From contig VZSR01001854.1 of assembly GCA_013398615.1 (NCBI GenBank), positions 6,150,122 through 6,214,121 of the forward strand: DNA of 64,000 bases. Direction: 5' to 3'. Every line of letters begins with the position of its first letter. The stretch's first letter is position 1. The position numbers and the translations under genes are program-made. This stretch comes from Brachypodius melanocephalos. Taxonomy: Eukaryota > Chordata > Aves > Passeriformes > Pycnonotidae. Under the pieces are notes generated by a model that did not search any database, had not been told where the DNA came from, and saw nothing but the letters and a program-made list of their open reading frames with translations. Positions 24,501 to 38,752 of the stretch are shown piece after piece.

Positions 24501-27500
24501 TTACAAGGCAGGCAATTTTGATTTCTGCCGACAATAGTCAAAACTTGTGTATAAAGATTAATTACTTATAAAGTAAAACACATCTTTTAAAAACTGACAT
24601 TAAAATTGCATCTTCACTGTGTGTTGGATTTTATTCTACTCTCTTTAAGCAAAGGACTTCTGATGGACTTTTGGTAAAGTTTTATACTGCTGATAGAAAT
24701 GCACTGTCTGAATCAAGTAGTTTTGCCTTCTTGCTGAAACCAAGAAGCAAACCATATCTTCTCATCCTTTTGGTTCTGATTCATCCATTATACCCCATAG
24801 CTATCCAACTAAGCCATATAAAAATACATAGAATTTTAAATTACATTATATTATAGTGAATTATAATCTTACACTAAAGGATATACATATTTCAGCTAAA
24901 ATTAGACAACTTTGTTAAAATCGTCTTCAAAAGTATTTGTGCTTTTTTAGCACTAGTATTTTGTACTGACTCTACATGATTGAGGTTTCTAATGACAGTA
25001 AAATATATATTTCTTTCACTATACCAAGACTGCCCTCTAGAGTCTCATTGGGCCAAATTAATCTGTGGTGTAACCTCTCCAGAATATCTTTGAAATGTAC
25101 ATATTTTTACAGGGCCCATTATGCAATGCTACAATTTGAATGATACAACGGTGCTTCAAAAAATTAGGTGTAACAAAGATGGGAATTTTTTTCACTTACT
25201 GTGAGCTCTGATAACTCATTGCAAAAAAAGAGAAACACTTGTAATCTCTTTGCTGCACAAATTTCTCATTTTGACTTGTAAAATATTAGAAAAATTATGA
25301 AAAAGAGACTCGTTTTAATGTCTTCCTAAAACCACATGAGAAATATGTGTGTCTTTAAAAGATGTCAGGGGGAATGCATGCACAGTAACTGAATTAGGCT
25401 GGTACTTGTTCTTTGTTTATAAGTGTTAAAAGGCAGCACTTCTCCCCTCTGAGGGTTGGATTAAGCTTCCACTGGAGCCAATGGCAAACCCTAAGTAATC
25501 AAGGAAACAGAATTATTGCACTGATTGCCAGAAGCGTTTGTATTCAGTTGTTAAATTAATAATGGGTATCTGGTTCAATAAACAGTTGTGTTTCCCATTA
25601 AATTGTAGCTGCAGTGCTGTTTCTTATTACTTACCAATATATTATGCAAAAAAGGCAAGGAAAAGAGTACAAATGGGAAGTAAACAGACCCACACAATAA
25701 GGTTTTACATTAAATGATGCAATGAAACTAACTTCTAGTGCACACTTTCAACCACACACCACCTCATTTTATTGGAACACAGACACATTTTCAGATTAAA
25801 GGAATATAAATTTTAATTACAACTGTAATTTAAATTAAAGAACATAATACATAAGATTTTATGTTTCTTCCCTCAAAGAATGGAATTTTCACTTATTTTG
25901 CTGTTTTCCTGTTCCCAGTAGGAGTGGCTTGTTCACATCAGGTTGCATTTTGTATTTTTTATACATATTCTGAGGCAAGGCTTGAATAAATAGCCCCATC
26001 GAGGTGACTGAAATTGGCTTCATTAGAAAACATCAAAAGGATTTGGCACCTCATTGATATTTACTAGAATCTTCATTCATTCAATAATGTTTATCTTTAC
26101 TCTCATCACTCTGTAGGGACCAACAAAAAAAAAAGTCAATCAGGAACACAAAAAATGGCACATGGCTAGAAATTTATTTTTTTTAACTATAGTTTTGTTG
26201 AGAATCAACCCCAGTTCTGCGTCATATGGTCCCAAGTCCTGGCACTGTAACTGCATCTGTATTTGTCTTAGCAGGGAGATCCAAGTCCGTTCTCTTGTGA
26301 GGAGCTGTGCACTTATTCTGGGTAATTGTGACTGCCATATAAAGAGTTCCAGGCAATCATTTTGGACATCTAGAGCTAATTTCACGTTGCGTGGGTAGAG
26401 CGTGCAGAAGAAACACTGCACACACAGAATACACAAGTCTTGTCTTTCTTCAAGTAGGTTGCAGGCAACCTGGGAAATATTTCCTTAGTATAACAATGCA
26501 ATAACTTACAAACATTATGTTACACATCACAGACCTAAACTGACAAAAACACCTGCCAAGTAAATTTTTTTTTTAATCTAAAAGAAGTTATTGGAGTTTA
26601 ATTTGATGTCCACTGCACTCAATGGAACTCTGTCCATTGATATGAGTTGGCTTCTTACTCATCCCTTCTTGTCTCTGTATACTTGAAATAGCAGGAATCA
26701 ATTTAGACCACCTCCTAAACACATCTACACAATCTAATGATCACAGGATACTAGATGAAGAATACAAACAACTCAGACATTTTTCTGTTGTTGTACGATA
26801 CCATTTTTAATGCCACTTTCCTCACTATTATCCTTGGCAACAATGGGAAAATATTCTACATTTCTCATTATCTCGTTTACATTGGAATAGGTTTCCTTTT
26901 TAAATTTGTTTTGGTTGTTTTGTTGTTTGATTTTTTTTTAATTTGGATCATCTTATTCTGACTATACCTTGAAACTATTGCAGACATTCCTAACACCAAG
27001 ATATGCTTCTATCTTTTAGGGAGTATTGATTTTTTAAATCCTCTAATTTTTTTTTGCCTTCAGGCTGACATTTTTCACTATGAGGCCACTTCTTCACTAA
27101 AACAGAAACATAGGAAAAAGAGGCATTTTAAGGAAAAAGCTTCCTACTGATTTTTCCAAAAGTCACTTCAGAGATTTTTCTCCACCTAGCCCTATTACAA
27201 CCATCATTTCAGAAATAATGGATAATTCATTGGATTTGGGCACTAAACAGAAGAGTTGCTGTATTTGTACTGTTTAGGGAGAGATGAGGCATTTTATATA
27301 ACCACCTGCTGTAATACATCCATGAAGTATGTGAGCCAGAGCTTGCACTCGACTGAAGAGCATCATAACCATTAACCTATAATTTACTTTGAGGCACCGC
27401 TTTCCCCATGTCCCCATCTGGAGATGTTTCACTTTGTCTGAAACCACTGTGATAAAAAGCGAGCTTGTGACAATGCCTGCACAGCTTGGTATTGATGTTG

Positions 27501-30500
27501 CTCGCCTGCAGAGTGGAACTGTGTGTAGTGTTTATGGCGTTCTCACCACCCTACAAAAATGTCTGATTACGCTAGAAAAGGAAATGCTGTAAAGAGAAGA
27601 AAACAGGAATTTGTCCTTTTACCTTTTTCCAAATATTCCTTCTCCCAGTGATTAAAATAGTTTTAAGACCTAGAATTGTCTTTACTCCCCACAGTAAGAC
27701 AAGGGACTTGTGTGAACCAGTTGTTGCCAAAGCGAAGCAGGTGAATAGCCAGCTCCAGCTGAAGCCTTACAGAATCACTGATGAAGATTTGGGCAGCCCA
27801 GCTTGCAGAAAGGGATCCACTCTGCACGTGCAAAAGGGTGGAAGGGAATGCATGGCATGTGGCTGAGGTGGAGGAAGGTACAGCAGCCCTCAGCGATGGC
27901 AGCTTTAGTAGGATGGTGCCTGACATATTTTGAGCAGAATCAACAGCCTGTGGTTGGTACAAGAGAAGATCTGGTGACTGTTCTTCTTCAATTTTTTTTC
28001 TTACAGATAGTTTTCCAACCCCATGTTTTCAAACTGAAATTAATCATTTGCATCTAAAAAATGCTGATGATTCCGATGTCTTCAAAGACATGTTTAGACT
28101 ACACCAAAAATTTAACCAGAAATTTCAGCTAGAAATTAAACTGCAGATTTGGTACCTGTGAAGAAACAGCACCAAAACAGTTTTCAAATGGGAAAATCAC
28201 ACAATTTCTCCATATTATAATTACTTGCCCGCGCTCTCTTCAAGATTAATTAGATTTGTTTTTACTATTTCTTCAGGAAATAGAAGAAGAGGAAAATATC
28301 TTGAACACAAGGAACAGAATCTTAGTTAATTTCTGCCAAAACTTTCATTCTTCTACCTATATTCTCTTTCCACAATACCTTTCCCTTAACCAAACATGTT
28401 TCTTTTTACATGTTGGCCCTACCAAATTAATCCTCTCCCTCTGACAGCTATTACATGTGTAAGAACTGTGCTGTCTCTTTTGGATGGAAATTGTTTCTCA
28501 GTGTTGTGTGACTGACAAACTAATTCTACTCCATCTTTAGTTAGCTTTTCAAATTAAAAAAAAAAAAAATCTTATTTCCAGTCCTAAATCCCCACAGTAT
28601 AAGAAATGAAAAATCATATAATTTAAAGTGTCTAAACAAATCACTGTAAAGGTATCATTGTGTTTAAGCTGGTGGACAAGAACACTCAATTTTTGTGTCT
28701 TCATGTGTGGGTATATTCATTCCAACAGACATCCATATAGCTAAATTAAGGGGAAAAAAAGGTCCATGCAATTTTTTCCTGTTACTCACAGCTTCTTGCT
28801 CTTGCTACATAACATTGTAGTCAGGTAGGGGTTAAAGGTGCAATCTTTCTTCTGTGATGCAGAACAAGAGTGCTCTAATTAATCTAAAGTTGATTCTGAA
28901 TTTTGGATGAATTCACACATAGCTGTTGAGAGCACCACACCATTCTGCCTGCTGTGATAAAAGTGAAACCAAAGTGCACCCTGAAATTTTGTCCCTGTGT
29001 GGCAGATGAGTCTTGCTGGTTGCCCAGAACAGGAGGTGCACATAGAAGCCTCTCTGGAGACAATGACATGAGCTGCATTATACTGTGAGTCTGCACCAGT
29101 GGTGCTGGAATTAAGGCAGATCTTGGAGTGATTTGCACTTATACGTTTGAAATTAATTTTTCAAAAGCAGCTTAAAATAGTCCCTTAGAAACTCTTCAGA
29201 TTCTGAGATATTCTGTTGAGCTAGCATAGTCTCATTCTGAATTTCTACAATGTCCCCTGTACATTTTAAAATTGCTTCAGAACATCCTTCAGGCTTTCTT
29301 TAACGACCTTTTTGAATTCATCCCATGCCTTTTGCATTTCTTTTTCCATTATTTGCTGGATCCCAGAGCTTACCCTCCTTAGCAGTCTTTCACAGCTGAT
29401 ATCAACCCCATAGTGCTCACAGCTTCTCACAATACCTTCACTGTGTGAAAAGCAAAAAATCCCGAGACTGTTGTTTCTTCTGGTGTTTTTCCATAGACTT
29501 TAGAACTAAGTGTCTCCTAGATGGCTATACTAAATACAGAAACAGGATCATCACCCACAGCTGGGGCCAGAGTTCCTCCTTCCTACCCAACATATGTCTG
29601 TACTAAATGTCTCCATCTGATACCACATTTGTGCTCCCCAGTTCAGTCTTAACTTTGTAGCTCTTTCTTCACACAGAACAAATTTCAACTACTACAAACA
29701 GTTCCAAAAATAAACAAATATGTTCATAAGCTGCCATGGCAGAAAGCATGGCAGGCACTACATGCCTTTGGTAATAAATGCACTCTTTTATCCTTATTCC
29801 CAGCTTGGGGGAAAAAACCCTACTTTTTTCCCTCAATAATTGCAGATGCTTATACTCCTAGAAACACAGGGAAAGGTGCATATAAATGCTCTCCTGTAGA
29901 CATAATTGTGCTGATAAAGATTTTAGATATAGTTCAGTGAAACACAGGACTAGGACCTTCCTTGAGTCCTGGCTCTTGATATCACAAACAATTGTATCCT
30001 AAAACTGATTTAATAAATGTATTTGGTTTAACTTCAAAGTTAAATCTTTTTAACTGCAATGACTTTTTCCTGGAAGAACTAGAGTAGTGCTTAGGAATCT
30101 CATAGTTTCAGACTTAAATGCATTTACAATCTTTTTATCTCTATCTCTTCTTAGGCAAACATTGCCTTTTAATTAAAAATGTTATTTCCCCTCACTGTGT
30201 TTACACACTTGATATATTTATAGATTGCAATCATAGCCTCCTCAATACTACAATCTGCTTATATAAACAAGTCAGTCTTCTGCAGTATACTTTCATAAAG
30301 ATGGGTTCTCTGGCTTTCTAATCTTCTTAGCCTCTCTGTGCACCTGATCCAGACTCGGTCCATTGCTTCTGGGCAAGAAGAAACACCTCCTGATGTTGCA
30401 AAGCCTTACAACATCAATATCCAGTGTTGTTAGCCCTTCTCCATCTCTATTGGCCATCCCTGTGTTATTTCAGAAGTCTTTGGTACTGATAGAGCTGCTT

Positions 30501-33500
30501 ACTTTGTACCAGTAGCCTCTAAATAACTCCACCACAATTTTGGTGTTCAATCAAGAAAATATATAAAAGGATTGACTGAAAAGTTCATGAGCCTTAATAG
30601 TAACATCTCTATATTTTAACCTCTGCCTTTCAGCATTACCTATTCCTGTCTTTGCTCACCTATTACTCTTGTTTCCTACCTTCCTTACACTTTCTCCAGT
30701 AAATAACCATTTTTCTCAATGGTTTCCCACATGGCACTTCTTCAGGTCCACTGATGCAAATGAAATTGATGAAATCTACTCCCTCTGTCAGTCCCACAAG
30801 ACTGGCTTTGATTTGTTCTTACTGCATTTTTCCTAATTTTTCTTTTTTCTTTCAATACTTGATCATCTTTCCTTTCAAAAATATAGTACACACCTGAGGT
30901 TCCAAGACCTGTAACAATTTTAATCCTATTCACTTTTCCAACTCCAGTTCCCACCTCAATGCTGTTCTTATCTGATTGCAAAACTGTTGTAAAATCCTTC
31001 TTGTGATGTTTGAACTGGACATTCCTTTGCCATCTCTCTGAGACTGATTTTCCCCTACTAGAATTCAACAGCATTTCTTGAGTGTTACTCTTGTCTCAGT
31101 TGAAGCTATTTATGTTTCAATAATCTTATTAAAACTTTTCATCATTTTGCCCCCACTGAAACATCACGTTATTTGAAAGTGAATCAAAGTATTCACTTAG
31201 TTTTGACGCTAAACTGAAAATGCCTTCTATCTGGAGGTCAAATAGTCACAGTGTAGCAGATTTACATCTTCTTTAGTCTTTGTCATTTGTCTTTCTGTTC
31301 TCTGCAAAGTCTACTTCACACTGAGCCTCTGCTTGTTGTTAACCAACATCCTCCTTGGAGTTCATCCAGTTAGATCTGAAGTGCTTCCCTTTCATTTTTT
31401 TCCTTTGATTGATTTGAGACAAATTTTAATAATTTCAGCATCTTTGGTTTAATGTTGAAGGCTCTGGAATTTCATTCTACATGGATTCATTATCCTGTTC
31501 CCTTTATTTATTCAGGTTGACCTTCTTACGTAGCTATAGGTCTTTTTTATATTTAGCCTTACATTTAGCTTGTGCTGAATTGACTTGTGATCACCAAATT
31601 AAATTTTCTTCTGTTTTCCATTTCACTTAAATGTCCTTATCGCTAACCAAAATGAAGCCTAAAATGGTATCATCCCCTGTTTTAGCAGTGAAACTTTGGT
31701 GGAAGAAATAATTTGCTTCTATATAGTATGGAATATCTGAATCATACCATACCTATAACTGTTTATTTAGTAATTTCTACAGTTTTGTGTCTTCTGCAAA
31801 ACTCTTCAAACCTGCTTTATCTCACATTTGTATCATGTTTCTGTTCTTGGCAGAAATCACCACTGTTATGTTGCATCAGGATTTAGACTACAGCAGAGTT
31901 GAGCAGATACTATGCTTCAGTAAGAAAACCTTATTAAAATGCAAACACATGTTTAATTTACAAATGTAACCAGTATCTTATCCAAATGCAACAGAATCTT
32001 TTTAAGATTCCCACTTCAGTTGCATAAAAACAACTGAGATCTTCTTCAACTTTGTCAACCCTATCAGTCTCAGAAAATATAAGACTGCCAGGGACTATGT
32101 GATGATCACGTTTCTCCCCCTTCACCTCCATAACATAAGGTGCTGACCTCTCTCCCAAGATGTTTCCCACATAACAACAGAATATTTTTACGGAATCTAT
32201 AAATTTTGTACGTGAAGGTGGAGAATCCATTGTTTTCCATGGTAACTTGGATTTGCCTTTTCTTAACTTGAATTATTTAATACATGACTATACACTGGAT
32301 TTTACAAAGTCCTCTACTATTGGATATTTTCTCTTTTCTACCACACTGCCTTCATGTAATTTTTCAGTCTTCTTTTTGATAAACTAATTGAGCATTTCAA
32401 ATTTCATATTTTACTGCTCTTGTATTTGACTGTCTTCTTCAGTTTCCCCACATCGTTTCAAAAATATGGACAGGGCTAGTGAAGATAATAACTTGGAAGA
32501 GCCTTAGTGATACTTCCATTTCTAGTGCAACTTGCTCTTCTCCTATTCATTTATACTGAGCACCTTTGTTAACTGTTTTGGGTTTTTTCCTGGAAGCTTC
32601 ATAGCAGATTAGCAAGTCATTACCATTATTGGCATATGTGTCACAGAGGAGCGCTAGAGTTGTCACCTTTCCCAGATAAAATGAGTGATATTATTTTGGC
32701 CTTGTCCTCAGACAAAACACAAAATATCAGTCACAGATGGTGCTGATATGCTGTGCCTCCACACTGACCAAGACTCTCTCAGATTTTTTTTTTTCAAAAT
32801 GGTGCATGCACACATCCCCCCCAACATGCGGAATTTTACATGCAGAAATATGCACAGACTCCTCCTGCTGCCTTGCGGGAGGAAAGAGCAGAGTGGAAAG
32901 GAGAATAGGAAGGGATAGTCTCTCTCTGTTGTACAGTCTGAGAGTAAAGTTACACATTAGATTAAAGAATTAGAGACTGAAGCACTCACCCTGCTGCTTG
33001 GCTGCACTACTGACTATCCTTAGAAAAGAAACATTAATGTGGTCCCCGATAGGTGACTCACCTGAATGAAGGAAAAATGCTGTGACAGTAACAGCTAGTG
33101 AGTGTGAGTCAAAATTAATATTGCAGGATGAGATGTCTACTTTCTTGAATTTATAATTGCATAGCAATGAAAATATAAGATTATAATTGTCAGATACTCT
33201 GCTTTTCCTGACTTTGTCTTGCTATAATTTTCAACAGTCACAATTTGTTTGAAATTGGAATTCAAGAATTCAAAACTCAAATGTCAATGGAGTTTTAAAC
33301 TGTCCTGCAGTAGATAAAGAAGAGCAGAATAATCCCAACAGAAGACATTAATCTAACGATTCTGTCCAGCAGAATATTACTTTCAGATATACCAATTTCT
33401 ATCCAACTTTTAAAAAGAGAACAACTATTGGCTTATGAGAAGATAACACTTTGAGAACACAGTTTAACAGGGTAAATAATCCGTATATGCAATAGTGTTT

Positions 33501-34320
33501 AAACCCTTCTGCAAGAAAACTTTCTTTGCCACATGGATTTTTTGTTGACCTGTGGTTTTTGTTTCAAAGACCACAAGTTCTATATACTTTTTAGTACTTA
33601 AAACATTGCATTTCCGTGTTCTGGACACTACAGAATGCTCTCTAAAGGGCTTCAATTTAGTCTCTAAATGCACTCATGCAGCCTCAGGTTTTTCAGGGGG
33701 AAGGAAGTGAAGTTCACCGAAGAGCAGTTTCAAGTTTGGGTGGAACATTGCTGTTCCAGCAGTTAAGTGATGCACGGCACCTTCGTCATTTTGCAGCTGT
33801 TGGAAAATCTCAGAAACAATAATGTTTTTGTCCGCTGCACTTTTCTATGTTTTCAAAGAAGCAACATGACTTACCTTATGTTTAACTGCAAAGTATAAGT
33901 GCAGTCTGTAACAAATAAATGTAAGCTGTGTAGGCTGGAGCCCTGGGACACATATTACTTATACATATCTTGTTGGTAACAGAACATAAATACTTCACTA
34001 AAGTCTCCATTTGTAATTTGTGCTGAACATTTCTGAACATATGAAATATGAATTACATTTTGTAATGGCCCTTTGTGTTGAGGTCTAGCGGGAAAATATT
34101 GTTCTCCATGAGACAAAGTAAATTGCAATGATTCCTGAAGGGACTTGACTTTTGTACAAGAAAATACATTTAATCTGACATAGTTACTCTAATGATCTCT
34201 CATGTTATCTTTTATTGAACACAAAATGAGGTACAGCCATCAAAGTTTAGCATGCTACTGAGTGCTCCATCATTAGAATACCAATATGGGGCTGAAGGGA
34301 ATTTACTTAGTTCTACACAC
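18560..34320. other. Intergenic DNA, no gene recognised
   Basis: AT-rich sequence without a recognisable coding exon, RNA gene or CpG island. Open stretches stay near or below 110 codons and look random. Short homopolymer runs occur (T-run near 23546-23558, A-run 28555-28569). A unique block at 25330-25640 and a possible decayed LINE near 31540-31880 are treated in the findings. Confidence 0.6.
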
Positions 34321-34329
34321 TTTTAGGGG

Positions 34330-34792
34330 CTCACAAGTTCAGTGCAGTGCTCTGTGCCACCTGGTATTTAAGGGAGGGAGGCTTGCAAATTGTGGGTTTA
34401 GAAACATGCACTCAAAGGAAGTTAGAAACAATCATTCTGTCTTCACGTGTGTGGGGCATCAAGGGACCCCTTCAGAAGAGAGGGGTGAGAGGGGAACTAT
34501 CACTGGCTTCAGCTACGTACTGGGACATTCCAGAGAAGGCCAGAATTGGCCAGCAACAGGCTTGAGAGAAGGAAAATTCCATTTAGATATTCAGAAAGCT
34601 ATTGCCCAGGGAGGCCATGGGATTTCCTTCTTTGGGAGATGCTCCAAACTCAGCCAGAAAAGGCCATATACAACATGGCCAAAATTCAGACCTAGATCCC
34701 ACTTCAAAGTCAGCCCTGGTCTGAGCAGGGATTTGGGCCAAATGCCACCAGAGGTGCTTTCTGACCTACATTATTGCATAATTCTATGACCT
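34330..34792 (+). mobile_element. CR1 LINE 3' fragment, sense
   Basis: The right end is a typical CR1 3' terminus: a CCAGAGGTGCTTTCTGACCT block followed by ATTGCATAATTCTATGA at 34768-34790. Upstream sequence in the same direction (GAAAATTCCATTTAGATATT and related blocks) fits the sense CR1 3' region, but the copy is diverged. The left boundary is uncertain and could lie as far right as about 34440. A 167-codon open frame inside it is transposon-derived, not a gene. Confidence 0.7.
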
Positions 34793-37730
34793 TATTTTAT
34801 TACAATGTATCTGTTAGGTAAAACCCTTTTTCATCTGTAAAATGGAGTATATGTATCTATGAAAGAATACTACTACAATATAGTTCCATGTGAAGAATAG
34901 AAAATTGCTATTGTCTTGTATTAGAAATATGACTAATAATACTTTTTTAAAGTTAAAATTAGCCTCCAGCTAGTTATATAAGACTGAATCAACTTCAGCA
35001 TAGGGTTTCATTAGCTTTTTAATATTTAAAAAATATTCTTAATATACAAATGATTGTTATACATTAAATTTATAATTGTTTTGCCATGTCCATGATAGCC
35101 CCTTCTGCATCTGATTACTTTTTCTAATCTCAGCACAGGATGAGACAGCACTGTGGAGACATGGCAAGGTGGGGGGAGGATAGAAATGTATGTAAATGAA
35201 GCCTGCTAAGATTTCATTTCAACTGGGTTTTTTTTTCAGTTGGGTTTGGTCTGTATTTCTCTGTAAGAGGGATTAGACATTTTTCTTTTTTTAATAATCT
35301 TATTTGCAAAGCTTTTACCAACAGCATTTTTTCTTACACAGAAATATCACTCCAACATCAAAGCAAGTTCAGAAGAAACAGCTGCTCTCTGTACACTGAT
35401 TTTAGTTAAACTAACACAAAGTGTTCCTGATACTTGCAAAGGCCTCTTGCAAAGCCCAGCATCACAAGCTTGATAATATACAGCTTCTTTCTAGGTTTAT
35501 CATGTTTGAAAAAAGATTTGGGAAACTGTCTAGCCTCTAGTGATATCCATCAAAACATTAAAGATTAATCTCAGTTCGGTAATGATACTGTAATTCAGAT
35601 TCCAGCAAGTGTTTGTGGTATTCATGTATTTTTCCATGCCTTCACATATTTGACTTTATTTCAGATATGATAGCAGCAATTAAGTATTTTAAGTATATAA
35701 TGTTTGCTTGTTTTCATTATTGTAGCCTTTTAATATATTTACTATACTCTCATCTTTAACTTTTCACAAATGTGCTTTGGGATAAAATTGGTTTGGGGTC
35801 TTTATTTTCATTCTGGGAGACAAGGAAATGAATAAAGTAGAAGTATTCAGAAGTTATAACTTGTGCAGGACTTTGCCTTACTTAGTTTAGACCTTTAGAG
35901 ATGTTGGGGATGGATAAAACTTGTCCTACATAGATTAGTGACTTTCAAGCTAGTGAAGAATACGAAACATTTGAACACTGAAACAAAATAGGCAAGAAAT
36001 GGGTGTATCACTTAAAGGGTGATACTTAATTGAGGAGATGCACAACTCTTACTCAGATCTCGGTTTTAGTATAAATATAATATTCTCTGGAGAAGGTTAA
36101 GGAAAGTCAGAAATATTTCTATCTATATTGCAGTCACTTTTCATTAAAAAGCTGTATGTACACTCTTTCAATATTATCTTTGATTACTTAACTTAGCTGA
36201 ATGCTGTTATTTCTTAATCAGAAGGCAAAAGATGGAGTTTTTCATATTTTAAAAAGAAATTAGGACATGCCATTCCGGCAATTTTTAAATTAAACTCATA
36301 TAAAAGCTTGTAATAGCTATATTTCTTGGAAGAATTTTACTCATAAAAGTGCTCAATAATAATTTCCTGAACTTTTAATATAAATTACAATTGCCATGGA
36401 GTCACGTTATTGTGGCATCCTGTAGTGATGTTTCCCCCAAATATTTCCCTGGTATCTTATCAGTAGCTTTGGGAGCTAGAGATGATTAATTTTTTTACGT
36501 AACAGTCCCTGTGAGATTTTTCCACTGTGACTCTGTCTGAAACCATTTTGAACCTGTACAAAATTTTGGCATTTACAGAATCAATCCATTTACACCGTGT
36601 GGCAATCAGTTCAGCAAACCAAAGCATCTGTTCAGTAACTGCAGAATTCATTTGAAAACTGAGTAGGTTCTCCTCTCACATCATGACCGTGAGCCATTTA
36701 CTCCCATGGTCAGGTCAAAAAACGTTCCCTATTTCATATTTAATTAAATAAAATAAAAATGCTAGTAAATTGGTAGTTTTATAAGTATTTCATTTATTTT
36801 GACAAGCAAAAATACTATTCAAATCCAAATGATTGTTTTCTTTAACCCTAACAGCATTACAGCACAGGCAGGACAAAGTTTGTAGGAGTAACATAGACCT
36901 AGTAAATTAACCTAGATTCTGGGTTCTAATAAATGATGTTACAAATCTTGCCCTGCCAACTGAACTAAGGAGAATCTAAAATTTTGCTGCTTAGGCTATT
37001 ACAAGCATTTATATGAACTTCATTTAAAAATTACCAGAATGGCATGTCCTAATTCCTTTTTAAAATATGCAAAAATGTTTTTGTAGCAACTTATCTCATT
37101 TTAAAACTCGACAGACTTTTCTGCCAATAAAGTGTAATAGAGAAAAGCAACATATAAAATAATATATTTCTTTTACCAAGAGTAAAACGAAGTGTGGCTG
37201 CTTTCCAAACACCTGAAAGGGAATCCAGGAGGGTTTCAGCTATATTGCCATGCCTGTGTGAATGGAAATAGCGAGAAATAAAAAGTTTGTTGTGTATCAT
37301 ACACCATGCAGCAAAAATCTCACAGATCTTGAAGTGCCATCTTGCCACAAGAGATATTAATTATCCACCAGAGATTTTACCAGAATCATCCCTATTCCTC
37401 AGCCTGGCCTGATTTAGCAGCCCCTCTCCTTGTCTCTAAAGCACATATACACTCAGCTTCATTTACATGTCAGATTATGTAACTCAGATTAAGCATTAAG
37501 CATATGTCTAAATCATTTGGGACTTTAATTAGGCAACTAGTGAAAAAGGCTGGCATCCTAATGCTGGAATTAATTTTAACAGAAAGGCTTGGAAGCAAGA
37601 ATTCCAGCTAGATAGTATGAAAGAAAATTGATACCATTAAGTCCAAAATAACATCCAAAAGCTATAATTAATCAGTCATAAAATAATTCTACTGTTTTGA
37701 ACTACACGATATTTTTTAAAAACCTAACTT

Positions 37731-37766
<36 letters not shown>
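37731..37766. repeat. (TAGA)9 microsatellite
   Basis: Nine uninterrupted copies of TAGA (equivalently GATA). Perfect tetranucleotide runs of this length are usually length-polymorphic. Confidence 0.97.
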
Positions 37767-38697
37767 AAAAATAATAACATAGGGTTTAAACTAGGAAATT
37801 TATTTGCCGAGGAAGATAGGTATACTAAGAATATATCAATTAATGTTTTATCGCAATCTGGTTTCAGGCCATAAATTTATAATTTTAGTTATCCAATATT
37901 GACAAAGGAAATCTCAGTAACTGTTACAAATCCGTTTCTATCGGGTGACAGAATTTGGAAAAGTTGATGAAAAATCAAAAGTGTAATAGTGGGTTTCTTT
38001 TAAGAGCAGAAGAGAAATACTGGTCAAGTTTTTGAGTAATTTCCTTATTTTTGCCTTTGTCTAGAGACAACATTAAAAATAGTATCTACTGAACTTAATC
38101 ATTGAATCAGTGACTCTGCATAATCTTCACACAGAATTTCAAGTCTCTCCCTGTAAAGCCATAACTGACACCATTTTAATAACTGTCACAAGAGCGGTGG
38201 AAATGGACATAAAGCCACTGTTGTATCATTATTTTCAAAGGAAAGTGTAATGGACAGGCTAATAGTCAATGGCTGGTTAATGGAGGGGTGGTGAAAACAT
38301 AAAGCAAATTAAATACCAAAATAAGCAAAAAGATTCAATTTGCAAGTTAATAACTTCTTTGGGAGAGGGGGTTCAAGATACATTAACTATAGAAATTAGA
38401 GCTTCTGATTAAATATCATAGGCACAGAGCATAGTTGGATCTCCAGATATTTGGTAATATCTAACATTTCTACAGAGATTCTTCTCTTTTCCCCCCTGAA
38501 TTCTACTAATGGACTGCATGGTAGCTGTTCCTACAAAGGGAAGAATTTGAGCTGAAAACACTTCCAAAGATGTTCTTTTTAACAGGCAAAAGGCAAAGTC
38601 ATGCCATGTCTTGTTGTACCTTAATTTTAGTTATTTCTGCATCTATGATGTTCATACAGAACAAAAATAATGAGATTAATACTGTTCTGTTGCAACA

Positions 38698-38752
38698 CTT
38701 TTTCTCATTCTTTTTTTTTTCTCTTTTTTTTTTTCTTTTTTTTTTTTTTTTC
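38698..38752. repeat. Polypyrimidine tract (T-rich)
   Basis: About 55 bases of T with a few C interruptions. On the minus strand it is a poly-A-like tract, but I see no retroposed body attached to it. Confidence 0.9.

Noticed and set aside
34286..34789. Plus-strand open frame of 167 codons
   Set aside because: Its right end is a CR1 3' terminus and no host domain is visible, so it is transposon-derived or chance.
38698..38752. Poly-T tract considered as the tail of a processed pseudogene on the minus strand
   Set aside because: No recognisable coding body or target-site duplication lies next to it.
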